Assembly (NCBI GenBank): GCA_964570685.1 | Contig: CAZMZC010000003.1 | Location: 1 to 64,000 of the forward strand | Direction of reading: 5' to 3' | Length of the DNA: 64,000 bases | Source: UBA1189 sp964570685 | GTDB lineage: Bacteria; Bacteroidota; Bacteroidia; Bacteroidales; Bacteroidaceae | Shown: positions 51,228 through 58,800 of the stretch, in pieces | How positions within the stretch are numbered: the stretch's first letter is position 1 | Layout: every line of letters starts with the position of its first letter | Position numbers and translations under genes: made by a program | The notes under the pieces: generated by a model | Seen by the model: the letters and a program-made list of their open reading frames with translations, nothing else | Database searches by the model: none | Told to the model about the DNA's origin: nothing

Positions 51228-51470
51228 ATGTACAAGATTATGCTTACAGATGATTACAACTACTTCCTGACTCATCGCGAGGAGCTGTACAAAACCTACC
51301 CTGACAGGTATTTGGTTATCAGCAAACAGGCCATCCGGTATGATGGCACTACATTTGATGAAGCACTGGAATATGGCAACCAGAATTTCGGTGTAGGAAA
51401 CTTCCTTGTGCAGAAGTGTACCGAGAAGGAAGAAATTCAGAAATTTTACTCACGAGTAGCCTTCGCTTGA
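51228..51470 (+). CDS. DUF5678-like small protein
   Basis: 80 residues from ATG 51228. The text YFLTHREELYKTYPDRYLVI then KQAIRYDGTTFDEALEYGNQ and FLVQKC is like DUF5678 proteins, small partners of retropepsin-like proteases. It ends 4 bases before the protease gene, the usual pairing of these two. Role unknown. Confidence 0.72.
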   Translation: MYKIMLTDDYNYFLTHREELYKTYPDRYLVISKQAIRYDGTTFDEALEYGNQNFGVGNFLVQKCTEKEEIQKFYSRVAFA

Positions 51471-51474
51471 TACA

Positions 51475-51909
51475 ATGCCCAAACACATCATCACAAAGGA
51501 ATACGACCACATCTCAAACGTCATTACCAGTGCCGTCACCATACGCAATCCGCAAAACGGATATGTGCTTGCCACCGAAGCCATTTGGGATACAGGAGCT
51601 ACACACAGTGTCATCACTCAAGAGGCAGCCAAGCAATTGGGATTGCCTGTGGTGTCAATGGCCACGGTTCAAGGAGTTGGTGGCCTGATGCAGTCGCCCG
51701 TATACCACATCGTGGTTACTATCGACAATGAGCATATCGACGTATTGGCTACCGAGTGCCACGCACTCACAGCTGATGGGAGAACAGGATTCCTTATCGG
51801 AATGGATGTGATAAACAAAGGCGACTTCACCATCACCAATGCCGGTGGAAAGACGATGATGAGTTTCCAGATACCCTCGACCCACAAGACGGACTACCGT
51901 AACGAATAA
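51475..51909 (+). CDS. retropepsin-like aspartic protease
   Basis: 144 residues, soluble. A single active-site motif WDTGATHSVI (Asp39) followed by QLGLPVV, GVGGLMQSPVYHIVV and the second-half GFLIGMDVINKGDFTI, in the order of retroviral-type aspartic proteases that work as dimers. Paired with a DUF5678-like gene and closed by a terminator, as a two-gene unit with its own possible operators. Unlikely to be the capsid maturation protease, because no capsid is near. Confidence 0.85.
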   Translation: MPKHIITKEYDHISNVITSAVTIRNPQNGYVLATEAIWDTGATHSVITQEAAKQLGLPVVSMATVQGVGGLMQSPVYHIVVTIDNEHIDVLATECHALTADGRTGFLIGMDVINKGDFTITNAGGKTMMSFQIPSTHKTDYRNE

Positions 51910-51916
51910 CCCCACA

Positions 51917-51945
51917 GCCTCCCACCTCGGGAGGCTTTTTCTTTT
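51917..51945 (+). terminator. intrinsic terminator of the protease pair
   Basis: GCCTCCC-ACCTC-GGGAGGC then TTTTTCTTTT. Confidence 0.88.
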
Positions 51946-51976
51946 CCCATCTCTTTGCCTGTATCGATAATCTTCG

Positions 51977-52091
51977 TATCTTTGTAGTGCCCAATAACAC
52001 GACATAAATATGACTCCCTTTGTAAGGCGTAATCCGTAGTCAATCGGGTTGTGGTTTTGTCAACCATTGGGCGCGCCTTTCAAAGGGAGTC
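51977..52091 (+). promoter_or_regulatory. promoter and hairpin leader of the 118-residue gene
   Basis: TATCTTTG (51977-51984) then TAGTGCCCAATAACAC. The leader folds with GACTCCCTTTG (52012-52022) and AAGGCG against CGCCTT and CAAAGGGAGTC (52081-52091); inside, GGTTG pairs with CAACC. The stem ends 12 bases before the start codon. Confidence 0.6.
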
Positions 52092-52103
52092 GCCATATAT
52101 ATA

Positions 52104-52460
52104 ATGACAGAGAAACAAATCCTCATAGCAGATTCCATGCTGAGATATCTGGCTGGGCATGACAACTGCACCAACACCTTCCTTGTAGACCAGCACCTCA
52201 TCGACACCTTCGGTTACGAGTCGGGCATGGATATAGAGTATGTGAAGCAGAGGATGCGTGACGACTATCACTTGATATCTCCATTGGGCGATGCGTTCAT
52301 CTCATTGACTCACGAAGGAAGCCGCATGGCTAAACTCGGTATGAAGAACTATCAGCGCCGGCTCTCATATAAGGAACAGTTCAAGGTGGCAGGCAACCTG
52401 ATAGGCATAGTGAGCTCGGCTATTGGCATTGTAGGTTTCATCCTTGGACTCCTACTTTAG
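52104..52460 (+). CDS. small protein with C-terminal membrane segment
   Basis: 118 residues. A soluble winged-helix-like part (LIADSMLRYLAGHDN, MDIEYVKQRMRDDYHLISPL, AFISLTHEGSRMAKLG) and one C-terminal membrane helix (LIGIVSSAIGIVGFILGLLL). No family recognised. It is driven by its own promoter and a long hairpin leader. Its last 9 bases overlap an antisense gene for a 36-residue membrane peptide. Confidence 0.65.
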   Translation: MTEKQILIADSMLRYLAGHDNCTNTFLVDQHLIDTFGYESGMDIEYVKQRMRDDYHLISPLGDAFISLTHEGSRMAKLGMKNYQRRLSYKEQFKVAGNLIGIVSSAIGIVGFILGLLL

Positions 52461-52562
52461 CATCTGCCCCAGACGGAAGCACACTATCGCCACGGCTGCT
52501 ACGATGGCAATGCCTACTATCCACAGGAGCACTTGAAAGATACGGTAAAGAAGATTATCCAT
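52452..52562 (-). CDS. 36-residue single-span membrane peptide
   Basis: ATG at 52562 to TAG at 52452. The peptide has a short polar start (MDNLLYRIF), one strong membrane helix (VLLWIVGIAIVAAVAIVCF) and a polar end (RLGQMLK). A full -7 box (minus-strand TATCTTTG, 52581-52588) lies 18 bases upstream. It overlaps the end of the convergent 118-residue gene. The layout is that of small phage membrane peptides or type I toxins; which one is open. Confidence 0.5.
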   Translation of the reverse strand: MDNLLYRIFQVLLWIVGIAIVAAVAIVCFRLGQMLK

Positions 52563-52580
52563 ACAAGTTTGATTTTGCTA

Positions 52581-52588
52581 CAAAGATA
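52581..52588 (-). promoter_or_regulatory. promoter -7 box of the 36-residue peptide
   Basis: Plus-strand CAAAGATA, so TATCTTTG leftward, followed by TAGC. Full match to TAnnTTTG. Confidence 0.55.
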
Positions 52589-52617
52589 CGCAAGTATCTT
52601 CGGCTTTCCCACACCTA

Positions 52618-52706
52618 CGACATTTTTTTATCACAGGCTCGACAAAAAATTATCATAGGCGCGACAATTTTTTTTCACACCTGCGACAATTTTTTTTCGC
52701 AAAGGC
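52618..52706. repeat. four 22-base iterons, CGACA plus T-run
   Basis: CGACA starts at 52618, 52640, 52662 and 52684, steps of exactly 22. Consensus CGACAATTTTTTTTCACAGG, with copy 2 having A for most of the T-run. Located between the promoters of the leftward peptide and the rightward leader. Confidence 0.8.
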
Positions 52707-52729
52707 TTTGCCAATTCAAAAATTATCCC

Positions 52730-52989
52730 CACCTTTGTAGTGCCAAATAAAACTTATAAAATAGTAAGTAGTAGCCGCCGACGCAGATGCGTCCACTACG
52801 AATGAAGGTGGATTTTTTTATGTCCATACTTAGCAGATAGCCCGTGATGGGTGATTCTGGTTGCACGAAATAGACGGCTGCTTTTCCGGAAACTTCAAGC
52901 GTACTGCGGTACTTACTATGAGTTTTGTTTGGCGACAACGGAAATGGCAGCCGTTTTTCTGCCTATAACGCCAAACAAGACTCATAGTA
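52730..52989 (+). promoter_or_regulatory. promoter and long structured leader of the 90-residue gene
   Basis: CACCTTTG (52730-52737) and TAGTGCCAAATAAAAC resemble the promoter at 51977. A hairpin with GACGCA-GA-TGCGTC and CCAC/GTGG plus seven T (about 52775-52819) could end early transcripts. A 21-base inverted repeat with one mismatch (52914-52934 with 52969-52989) ends on the A of the start codon. No gene fits in this stretch. Confidence 0.55.
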
Positions 52990-53261
52990 TGGACAGAAGT
53001 CTAAAAATCGTGACCGGCTACCGATTGCCGGCACTGGAGGAGCAGAGACGCTCCCTCCGTCTGAAGCAGAGCGCCCGCGAGGCCCTGCAAGTAATCAACC
53101 GCATCGTAGGTGAGGAGTTCACCGCCAAGCAGTGGGGATTCGTCCTCACGCTGTGTGGATTGTTCATCGCCTGCTGCACCACATCGCCGCTGCTCATCGT
53201 CACCGCACTGGTGGCTACGGCACTGCAGCTGCGCTCTATCAGGAAAGGGGGTGAGGCATGA
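52989..53261 (+). CDS. small membrane protein of the phage cassette
   Basis: 90 residues from ATG 52989 (an upstream frame extension into the hairpin is rejected). Basic helical start (LEEQRRSLRLKQSAREALQV), two close membrane segments (WGFVLTLCGLFIACC and LLIVTALVATALQL). It ends KGGEA because its last codons hold the Shine-Dalgarno site of the next gene. Unknown function. Confidence 0.65.
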   Translation: MDRSLKIVTGYRLPALEEQRRSLRLKQSAREALQVINRIVGEEFTAKQWGFVLTLCGLFIACCTTSPLLIVTALVATALQLRSIRKGGEA

Positions 53262-53617
53262 CCGCTTTTCTCTATATTCGCAGGTTTTATTCTATCACCA
53301 ATAAGAAAGGTAAAGAATTTCAGATATGGTTCCAGCAATTCGACCATACTCTATTCCTCAATGAAGTATCTATGGATGCTTTCTTCGCTGAGATGGAACG
53401 GGTAATCCATAAATTAAACGAGAAGTATCCTCGTTCGGCCAAGCTTTGTGTCCCTCGTTTTCGCAATTCCTCAAGGGTGGATTGTTTTCAGGTATACCCC
53501 GAAGACCATCCCGAAAAGATTGTGAGTGAATTTATCATTAGACGTGTGTCTGTATTGTACGGTTTGGGAGAACCTGCTGAAGTCAAGGCCTTGATAGAGA
53601 AAGGAGGTGAGGTATGA
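53258..53617 (+). CDS. small phage protein, paralogue of the next gene
   Basis: 119 residues, alpha-beta: YIRRFYSITNKKGKEFQIWF, FFAEMERVIHKLNEKYPRSA, then KLCVPRFRNSSRVDCFQVYP. The same order (strand, helix with KLNxxY, basic strand) appears in the next product, so the pair arose by duplication. ATGA overlaps on both sides; ends KGGEV. Unknown function. Confidence 0.65.
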   Translation: MTAFLYIRRFYSITNKKGKEFQIWFQQFDHTLFLNEVSMDAFFAEMERVIHKLNEKYPRSAKLCVPRFRNSSRVDCFQVYPEDHPEKIVSEFIIRRVSVLYGLGEPAEVKALIEKGGEV

Positions 53618-53931
53618 AGCGTGTAATGTATTCCGTGACCACACTGAAGGGTGGCACCTCAAAGAACAAAGAGGCTCATAACTGGGCCAAGCTGTGGGAG
53701 GGGTATGAGTTTCCCACCTCGGAAGACTTTTCCGACTGGATGCAACGTCTACGCGCTTTCGTGGATAAGCTGAATGACCGTTACAAGCAGGGTGCACGGT
53801 TGGCCGTTACCCATTGCAACAACTATCAGTATATAACGGTGCATATAGCCTGCCGGCTCGACAGCGACATCGTGAGGTTCCACAATTGCCTGGTACCATT
53901 TACCTATAAGAAGGAAGGGGGTAGGGTATGA
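53614..53931 (+). CDS. small phage protein, paralogue of the previous gene
   Basis: 105 residues: MYSVTTLKGGTSKNKEAHNW, DWMQRLRAFVDKLNDRYKQG, ARLAVTHCNNYQYITVHIAC. Shares the plan of the 119-residue protein. ATG overlaps the upstream stop and the downstream ATG overlaps its own; ends EGGRV. Unknown function. Confidence 0.65.
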   Translation: MKRVMYSVTTLKGGTSKNKEAHNWAKLWEGYEFPTSEDFSDWMQRLRAFVDKLNDRYKQGARLAVTHCNNYQYITVHIACRLDSDIVRFHNCLVPFTYKKEGGRV

Positions 53932-54152
53932 GCAAGAAAAAAGTTTTTGAATCTACTGCGTTTGTCCGCGACATCGATGGTGAAGAGGATTTCCTGTACA
54001 TCATGATTGATGACCCTGAATTTCATGAGCCGGAAGAAGGCATCAAGATTCCTCTCCGATTGCTTGAGCAGTTCCATCAATACATTGGTGAACGCATCGA
54101 CTATCTCAAGCAGCATGGTCTCATCGAGGAGAAGAAAGGAGGTACCCCATGA
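53928..54152 (+). CDS. small acidic phage protein
   Basis: 74 residues (FVRDIDGEEDFLYIMIDDPE, then LRLLEQFHQYIGERIDYLKQ). Alpha-beta, acidic, no family. ATGA overlaps on both sides; ends KGGTP over the next Shine-Dalgarno site. Confidence 0.6.
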   Translation: MSKKKVFESTAFVRDIDGEEDFLYIMIDDPEFHEPEEGIKIPLRLLEQFHQYIGERIDYLKQHGLIEEKKGGTP

Positions 54153-54379
54153 ACCGCGAAGACTTGCTGAGTGCCGTAGTTACCCTCACCGAGGATACTT
54201 CCTCCCCTGTGGAGAAGCATATCGCCTACGAGACGATTATAGACTTTATCGGTACCATCACCGACCCCGATACGCAAGAGGTGATAGACCAGTTGTGTGT
54301 CGATTGCATGGATGAGACGAAATATTCACGTGCAGCAGCACAACTTTCGGAATATATTCGTATCTTAGTGCCCGAATAG
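54149..54379 (+). CDS. small helical phage protein
   Basis: 76 residues, acidic and helical (REDLLSAVVTLTEDTSSPVE, QEVIDQLCVDCMDETKYSRA). Preceded by AAAGGAGG 8 bases before the ATG. Last gene of the overlapping cassette. Unknown function. Confidence 0.6.
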   Translation: MNREDLLSAVVTLTEDTSSPVEKHIAYETIIDFIGTITDPDTQEVIDQLCVDCMDETKYSRAAAQLSEYIRILVPE

Positions 54380-54396
54380 AATAGTTTGTTCATTGT

Positions 54397-54600
54397 ATGT
54401 GGTCGACAATCATCATAATCAGTCTGGTGGTGACGCTGGTGTTCAGTGTCATCGGTGTCAAGTGGGAGGAGAACTCCTACAAGGCGAAACCTTGGCGCAA
54501 TCCTGCCCTTGAGCAGGAAGAGCCTACTCCAAGACTGAAGCTGATAGCAACCATCATATCTCTGATAGTTGGTGGCTTCGTTTTCTGGCTGCTCTCTTGA
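54397..54600 (+). CDS. small membrane protein
   Basis: 67 residues with a membrane helix at each end: TIIIISLVVTLVFSVIGV (about 4-21) and LIATIISLIVGGFVFWLLS (about 49-67), with a Pro/Glu-rich link. Unknown function. A terminator follows at 54624. Confidence 0.6.
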   Translation: MWSTIIIISLVVTLVFSVIGVKWEENSYKAKPWRNPALEQEEPTPRLKLIATIISLIVGGFVFWLLS

Positions 54601-54623
54601 TGCCACATGCATATTTGTCCTTT

Positions 54624-54651
54624 ATAGTCCGCCCCGTGCGGACTATTTTTG
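54624..54651 (+). terminator. intrinsic terminator of the small-gene cassette
   Basis: ATAGTCCGC-CCCGT-GCGGACTAT then TTTTTG. Confidence 0.88.
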
Positions 54652-54678
54652 TATCATCAAATCAAACCTGATACAATT

Positions 54679-55152
54679 ATGGACAAATACGATCATTTTG
54701 CCTTCTGTGAGGAGATGGCCCGTAGGCTGGTCTATGTGCATCACACCGATGAGCGCCCTCGCTTCTTCAAGGCTTTCGGCCTTGAGCGTTTCTCTGCGCT
54801 CGATGATGTGCTCTCCTCTGTGGTGGGTCCCATCCTCATTGCCATCGACTCGGGCGAGGGAGGCTATGAGCCGAAGGGCGGCAACAACCTGCCGTTCCGC
54901 TCGAAGTATCATTTCATCATAGCCACCAGCACTGATGACAACCGCCACGAGACGCTGGAGCGTGCCATGGCCGAGGCTCAGGAGCAGTGTCTTGCCGTGG
55001 TACATGCGCTGTTTGCCCGGTACCCGACGGTGAACCGCGATGTGAAGTTCTACCCTGCAGGCCCCATCGGTGACAACTATTACGGCAAGCTCGTGGAGTT
55101 TACCGTGAATGAGTGGCCCAGTTACAAACCCGACAGTTCGTACTTCCTATGA
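54679..55152 (+). CDS. tail-completion-like protein, paralogue of 50056-50565
   Basis: 157 residues from ATG 54679. Core KYHFIIATSTDDNRHETLER, helix QCLAVVHALFARYPTVNRD, strand GKLVEFTVNEWPSYKPD matches the plan of the protein at 50056. It overlaps the next gene by ATGA. With that gene it repeats the two-gene neck module of 50056-51020. Confidence 0.62.
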   Translation: MDKYDHFAFCEEMARRLVYVHHTDERPRFFKAFGLERFSALDDVLSSVVGPILIAIDSGEGGYEPKGGNNLPFRSKYHFIIATSTDDNRHETLERAMAEAQEQCLAVVHALFARYPTVNRDVKFYPAGPIGDNYYGKLVEFTVNEWPSYKPDSSYFL

Positions 55153-55802
55153 ACCGGCAGCGTCCTTCCCTCGACAGCTTCACCATAGCCGACTGGATCG
55201 AGGCGCAGCGCTCCATGAGCGACGGCCGTTTCAAGCAGCTGAAGAGGCTGGCCCGCACGGCAGGCATCGAGATTCCTGCAGCCGTGCGTGGCCGCAATGT
55301 GCGTCCGCGCATCACCTTCGAGTTTGATGGTGGCGAGACCGAGCAGTTCCAGCGCATCCAGGACAGCGAGCGTCTGAAGAAGTTCAATGCCGATGTCGCG
55401 GCTTGGGGCAAAGAGGTGGAAGCAGCTCTCCGCAAGAGTGTAGGCGACAATTTCGGTGAGGGAGCCTTGCACTCCAGCATCGAGAGCTACGTGGCCATGG
55501 ATAAGCACTACCATGCCGAGGCACGCAGGGTGGGTTTCCGCTTTTCCCGTCACGGTGTGCACCTCCACTATGGTGCAGGCCGTGGCTATGGTGGCTCGAA
55601 GGGTAGTGTGTGGCTCGACAGGCTGAACTATGCCCGTCGCACCAACCCCGAATCATTGGGTAAGATGGGCACCGGAGCACGCGAGGCCAACGACTGGTTC
55701 AACCCCGTGCTCGAACAGCATCTGCAGCAGCTGGCCGATATCGCTGCTGATTACTGTGTCGATATGGTGGTCAACACCGACTACCTGTTCCTTTCCTACT
55801 GA
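55149..55802 (+). CDS. gp10-like phage protein, second copy type
   Basis: 217 residues from ATG 55149. Helical start (FTIADWIEAQRSMSDGRFKQ), EVEAALRKSVGDNFGEGALH, beta strands (GFRFSRHGVHLHYGAGRGYG) and C-terminal NDWFNPVLEQHLQQLADIA. The G-V-H-L-H-Y-G-A-G-R-G-Y step is the counterpart of YVDLGTGNGY in the protein at 50544. Next gene is the tape measure, so it belongs to the tail. Confidence 0.65.
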   Translation: MNRQRPSLDSFTIADWIEAQRSMSDGRFKQLKRLARTAGIEIPAAVRGRNVRPRITFEFDGGETEQFQRIQDSERLKKFNADVAAWGKEVEAALRKSVGDNFGEGALHSSIESYVAMDKHYHAEARRVGFRFSRHGVHLHYGAGRGYGGSKGSVWLDRLNYARRTNPESLGKMGTGAREANDWFNPVLEQHLQQLADIAADYCVDMVVNTDYLFLSY

Positions 55803-55846
55803 ACCTTACTACTAAACCTTACCACTTAAACCAAAACCTTACTACT
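55803..55846 (+). repeat. three CCTTAC(C/T)ACT repeats before the tape measure gene
   Basis: AACCTTACTACT, AACCTTACCACT and AACCTTACTACT follow each other over 44 bases and end at the start codon. No Shine-Dalgarno site is seen here, unlike in nearby genes. Confidence 0.55.
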
Positions 55847-58800
55847 ATGAGTGATTTTACACGCGGCATCAAGGTCTATCTCGACAGCCAAGGCTACGGC
55901 AAAGGCATCGATGAGATGGTGAAGAAATCAGAGGAGTACCGCAAGAAACTGACCGAGCTGGAGAAGGCAGGCAAGGGCGACACGGTCAAAGCCAGAACGC
56001 TGCGCAAACAGCTCATCAACCTGCAGAAGGCCGAAGATGAGTATAATGCGAAGCTGGAGGAGACCGAGCGTATCCTTAACAACCTCAGCGGAGCCACCTA
56101 CAACGAGCTGTTTGCCGTGCGCAACAAGCTGCGCAATCAGTTGCGCGATACCAAGCGCGACACCGAGGAGTACCGCGATTTGTTGGCCGCTCTCCTCAGA
56201 ACAGAGAAGGAGCTGAAGGAGGCACAGAAGGAGAGCACTGTTGAGATAGGTTGCCAGGGCAATATGTTCGGCAAGGCAGCCAGCTGGCTCAACAAATACC
56301 TTGGCCTCATATCCTCGGGTATAGCCGCCCTCACGGGTATCACCATGACGGCCAAGAAGTGCCGTACAGCTTTCAATGAGCAGGCCGAGGCCGAAGCCGA
56401 TGTGATGAAGTATACGGGACTGACCCGTGAAGAGGTGCGCGAGCTCAACCAGGAGTTGGGCAAGATGGACACGCGCACCTCGCGCCTCGCCCTCAACGCA
56501 TTGGCTGCCGACGCCGGAAAGCTCGGATTGAAGGGCACGCAGGATCTGCTCGACTTTGCCGAGGCTGGCGATGTCATCAACCTGTCGCTGGGCGAAGACC
56601 TGGGCGAGGGAGCCGTGAAGAATATCGGCAAGCTGGCCATGATGTTCGGTGAGGATGACCGTCTCGGCCTGCGTGGTGCCATGATATCTACGGCCAGTGC
56701 CGTCAACGAGGTAGCGCAAAGTTCTACAGCTGCCGAGCCCTATATTGTCAACTTCACCGCGCGTGTCGGTGGTGTAGCCAACCAGGCAAAGATAGCTCAG
56801 GCCGATATCATGGGTTATGCCTCGGTGCTCGACCAGAACATGCAGAAGGAGGAGATGGCCGCTACCGCCTTCCAGACGCTGATTTCCCAGATGTTCTATA
56901 CCCCTCAGAAGTTCGCCCGTATGCTCAATGTGCAGGTGTCCGAGTTTACCGACCTGCTCAAGAACGATGCCAACGAGGCCGTGCTGATGTTCCTTGAGAA
57001 CATGAATGCCCGTGGCGGATTCCAAGAGCTGATGCCCATCTTCAAGAACTTGGGTATGGACGGCCAGCGTGCCATCGGAGTCCTCTCTACCATGGCCGGA
57101 AAGATTGGCGATATCCGTGAAGCGCAGCGCATCGCCAACGAAGCGTATCGCGAAGGTACATCGGCCATCGAGGAGGCACAGAAGAAGAATGCCACTCCCG
57201 AGGCACAGGCCGAGAAGGCACGCAAGGTACTGCAGGACTTGATGGTGGATTTGGGTGAGAAACTCACTCCGTTGCTCTCCAAGGTATATAGCGGCACGAG
57301 CCTGCTTGTACGTATGCTGAGTACGTTGGTGACGTTCACGATAAAATATCGTACTGCTATATCATCGGCCATTGCGATGCTGACTGCTTACGCTATACGG
57401 CAGACCATCGTTACCAACAAGAATAAATTGCTGTTGTTCTGGAATGAAAAAGTGTTGGTGTCATTCAAGAATATAGGCAAGTTCCTTAAGACGAACTGGT
57501 GGGGGCTTGCCCTTACTGCAGTAGCTGCTCTTGTAGGCTATTTGGTAGATCTCAAGCGCAAGACGGATGATGCAGCCAAGAGCTTGGATACATTGGACAA
57601 AGTTCGCAAGAAGGCAGGTGATGATTATGCAGATGAAGCTTCAAAAATTGAAGGGTTGGTCGCCATCATTGAGAACGAGAACATCGCTTTAGGTGTTAGG
57701 AACGAAAAACTGACCGAGCTGAAGCGAATTGTTCCTGATTATTTAGGTTCACTTACCGAGGAAGGCAAGTTAATCAACCATAACAAGAGGGCTATTGATG
57801 AGTATCTTATTGCCAAAGAAAAGGAAATACGTTTGAAAGCAGCTGAGGATGAACTGACAGAGCAATTGAAGAAAAAACGTGAAGTGGAAAAGAGGTTGCA
57901 GAAAGATGACGAAGCTGTCAATAGAGCCCAGTCTGTATATAGTGCCGCATCTGCTTCCAATTACTCCTTGTATCAAGGCAAATTGTCTACTCCTGGTATG
58001 CAGACTTTGTCAAGGACTAACGATTATCGTTTGAATGATGCTATCGGCAAATTGACTCAAGCCAAGAAGGTTCGTGAGAAGACACAAGAGGAGCTTGCTG
58101 TAATCAATAAAGCAATATCTGACTTGTGCGCAGAAATAGAAAGCAATGGTCAGACTTTATTGGAGGACGATGTCGTTACCACGGTTGTTACGGGTGGTGA
58201 TAGCACCTCCCTCGAACAAATGAAACAAGAACTGCAGGAGCTGCTCAATGCCAAGGCTGTCCATTACACCGAGGAGAAGCAGCTACTGCAGAAGCAGCTT
58301 GCCGATGGCCGTATCTCTCAAGATGAGTACAACATGTTGCTGCAGCGACAGGAGATGGAGCATGCCGAAGCCCGGATGCAGATACATCAAGACTACTACG
58401 GCCGTCTGCTGGGCTACACCTTCGACAGCGAGGAGGATCGTCGCAAGGCACTCTTCGATGCACAGAAGAATATCGAGGCCGATGAGCAGGCCAGCGAAGA
58501 AGCCCGGTTGGCCATGTATGCGCAGTATTATGCCAATCTGGAGAAGATAAAGAAGGCCGGAGCCAAGGCCGACACCGATGAAGCCTCACGCCTGGAAGCC
58601 GAGAAGCAGGCCGAGCTGAAGGTGCTGGAAGCCTATTACAAGGCATCGCTCCAGTATGCCGAGCAGCATGGTATGGATACCGTAGAGCTGACCGAAGCCT
58701 ACAACACTGCCAAGGAGAATGTCAATGCCAAGTACGATGAGCGCAAGAAGAAGATTGAAGACCAGGGAGAGCGCCAGCGTCAGAAGATGCTTGGGCAGTA

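Noticed and set aside
51475..51909. Retropepsin-like gene as the phage head protease
   Set aside because: Head maturation proteases of tailed phages are of other folds and lie beside capsid genes; here it is paired with a DUF5678-like gene.
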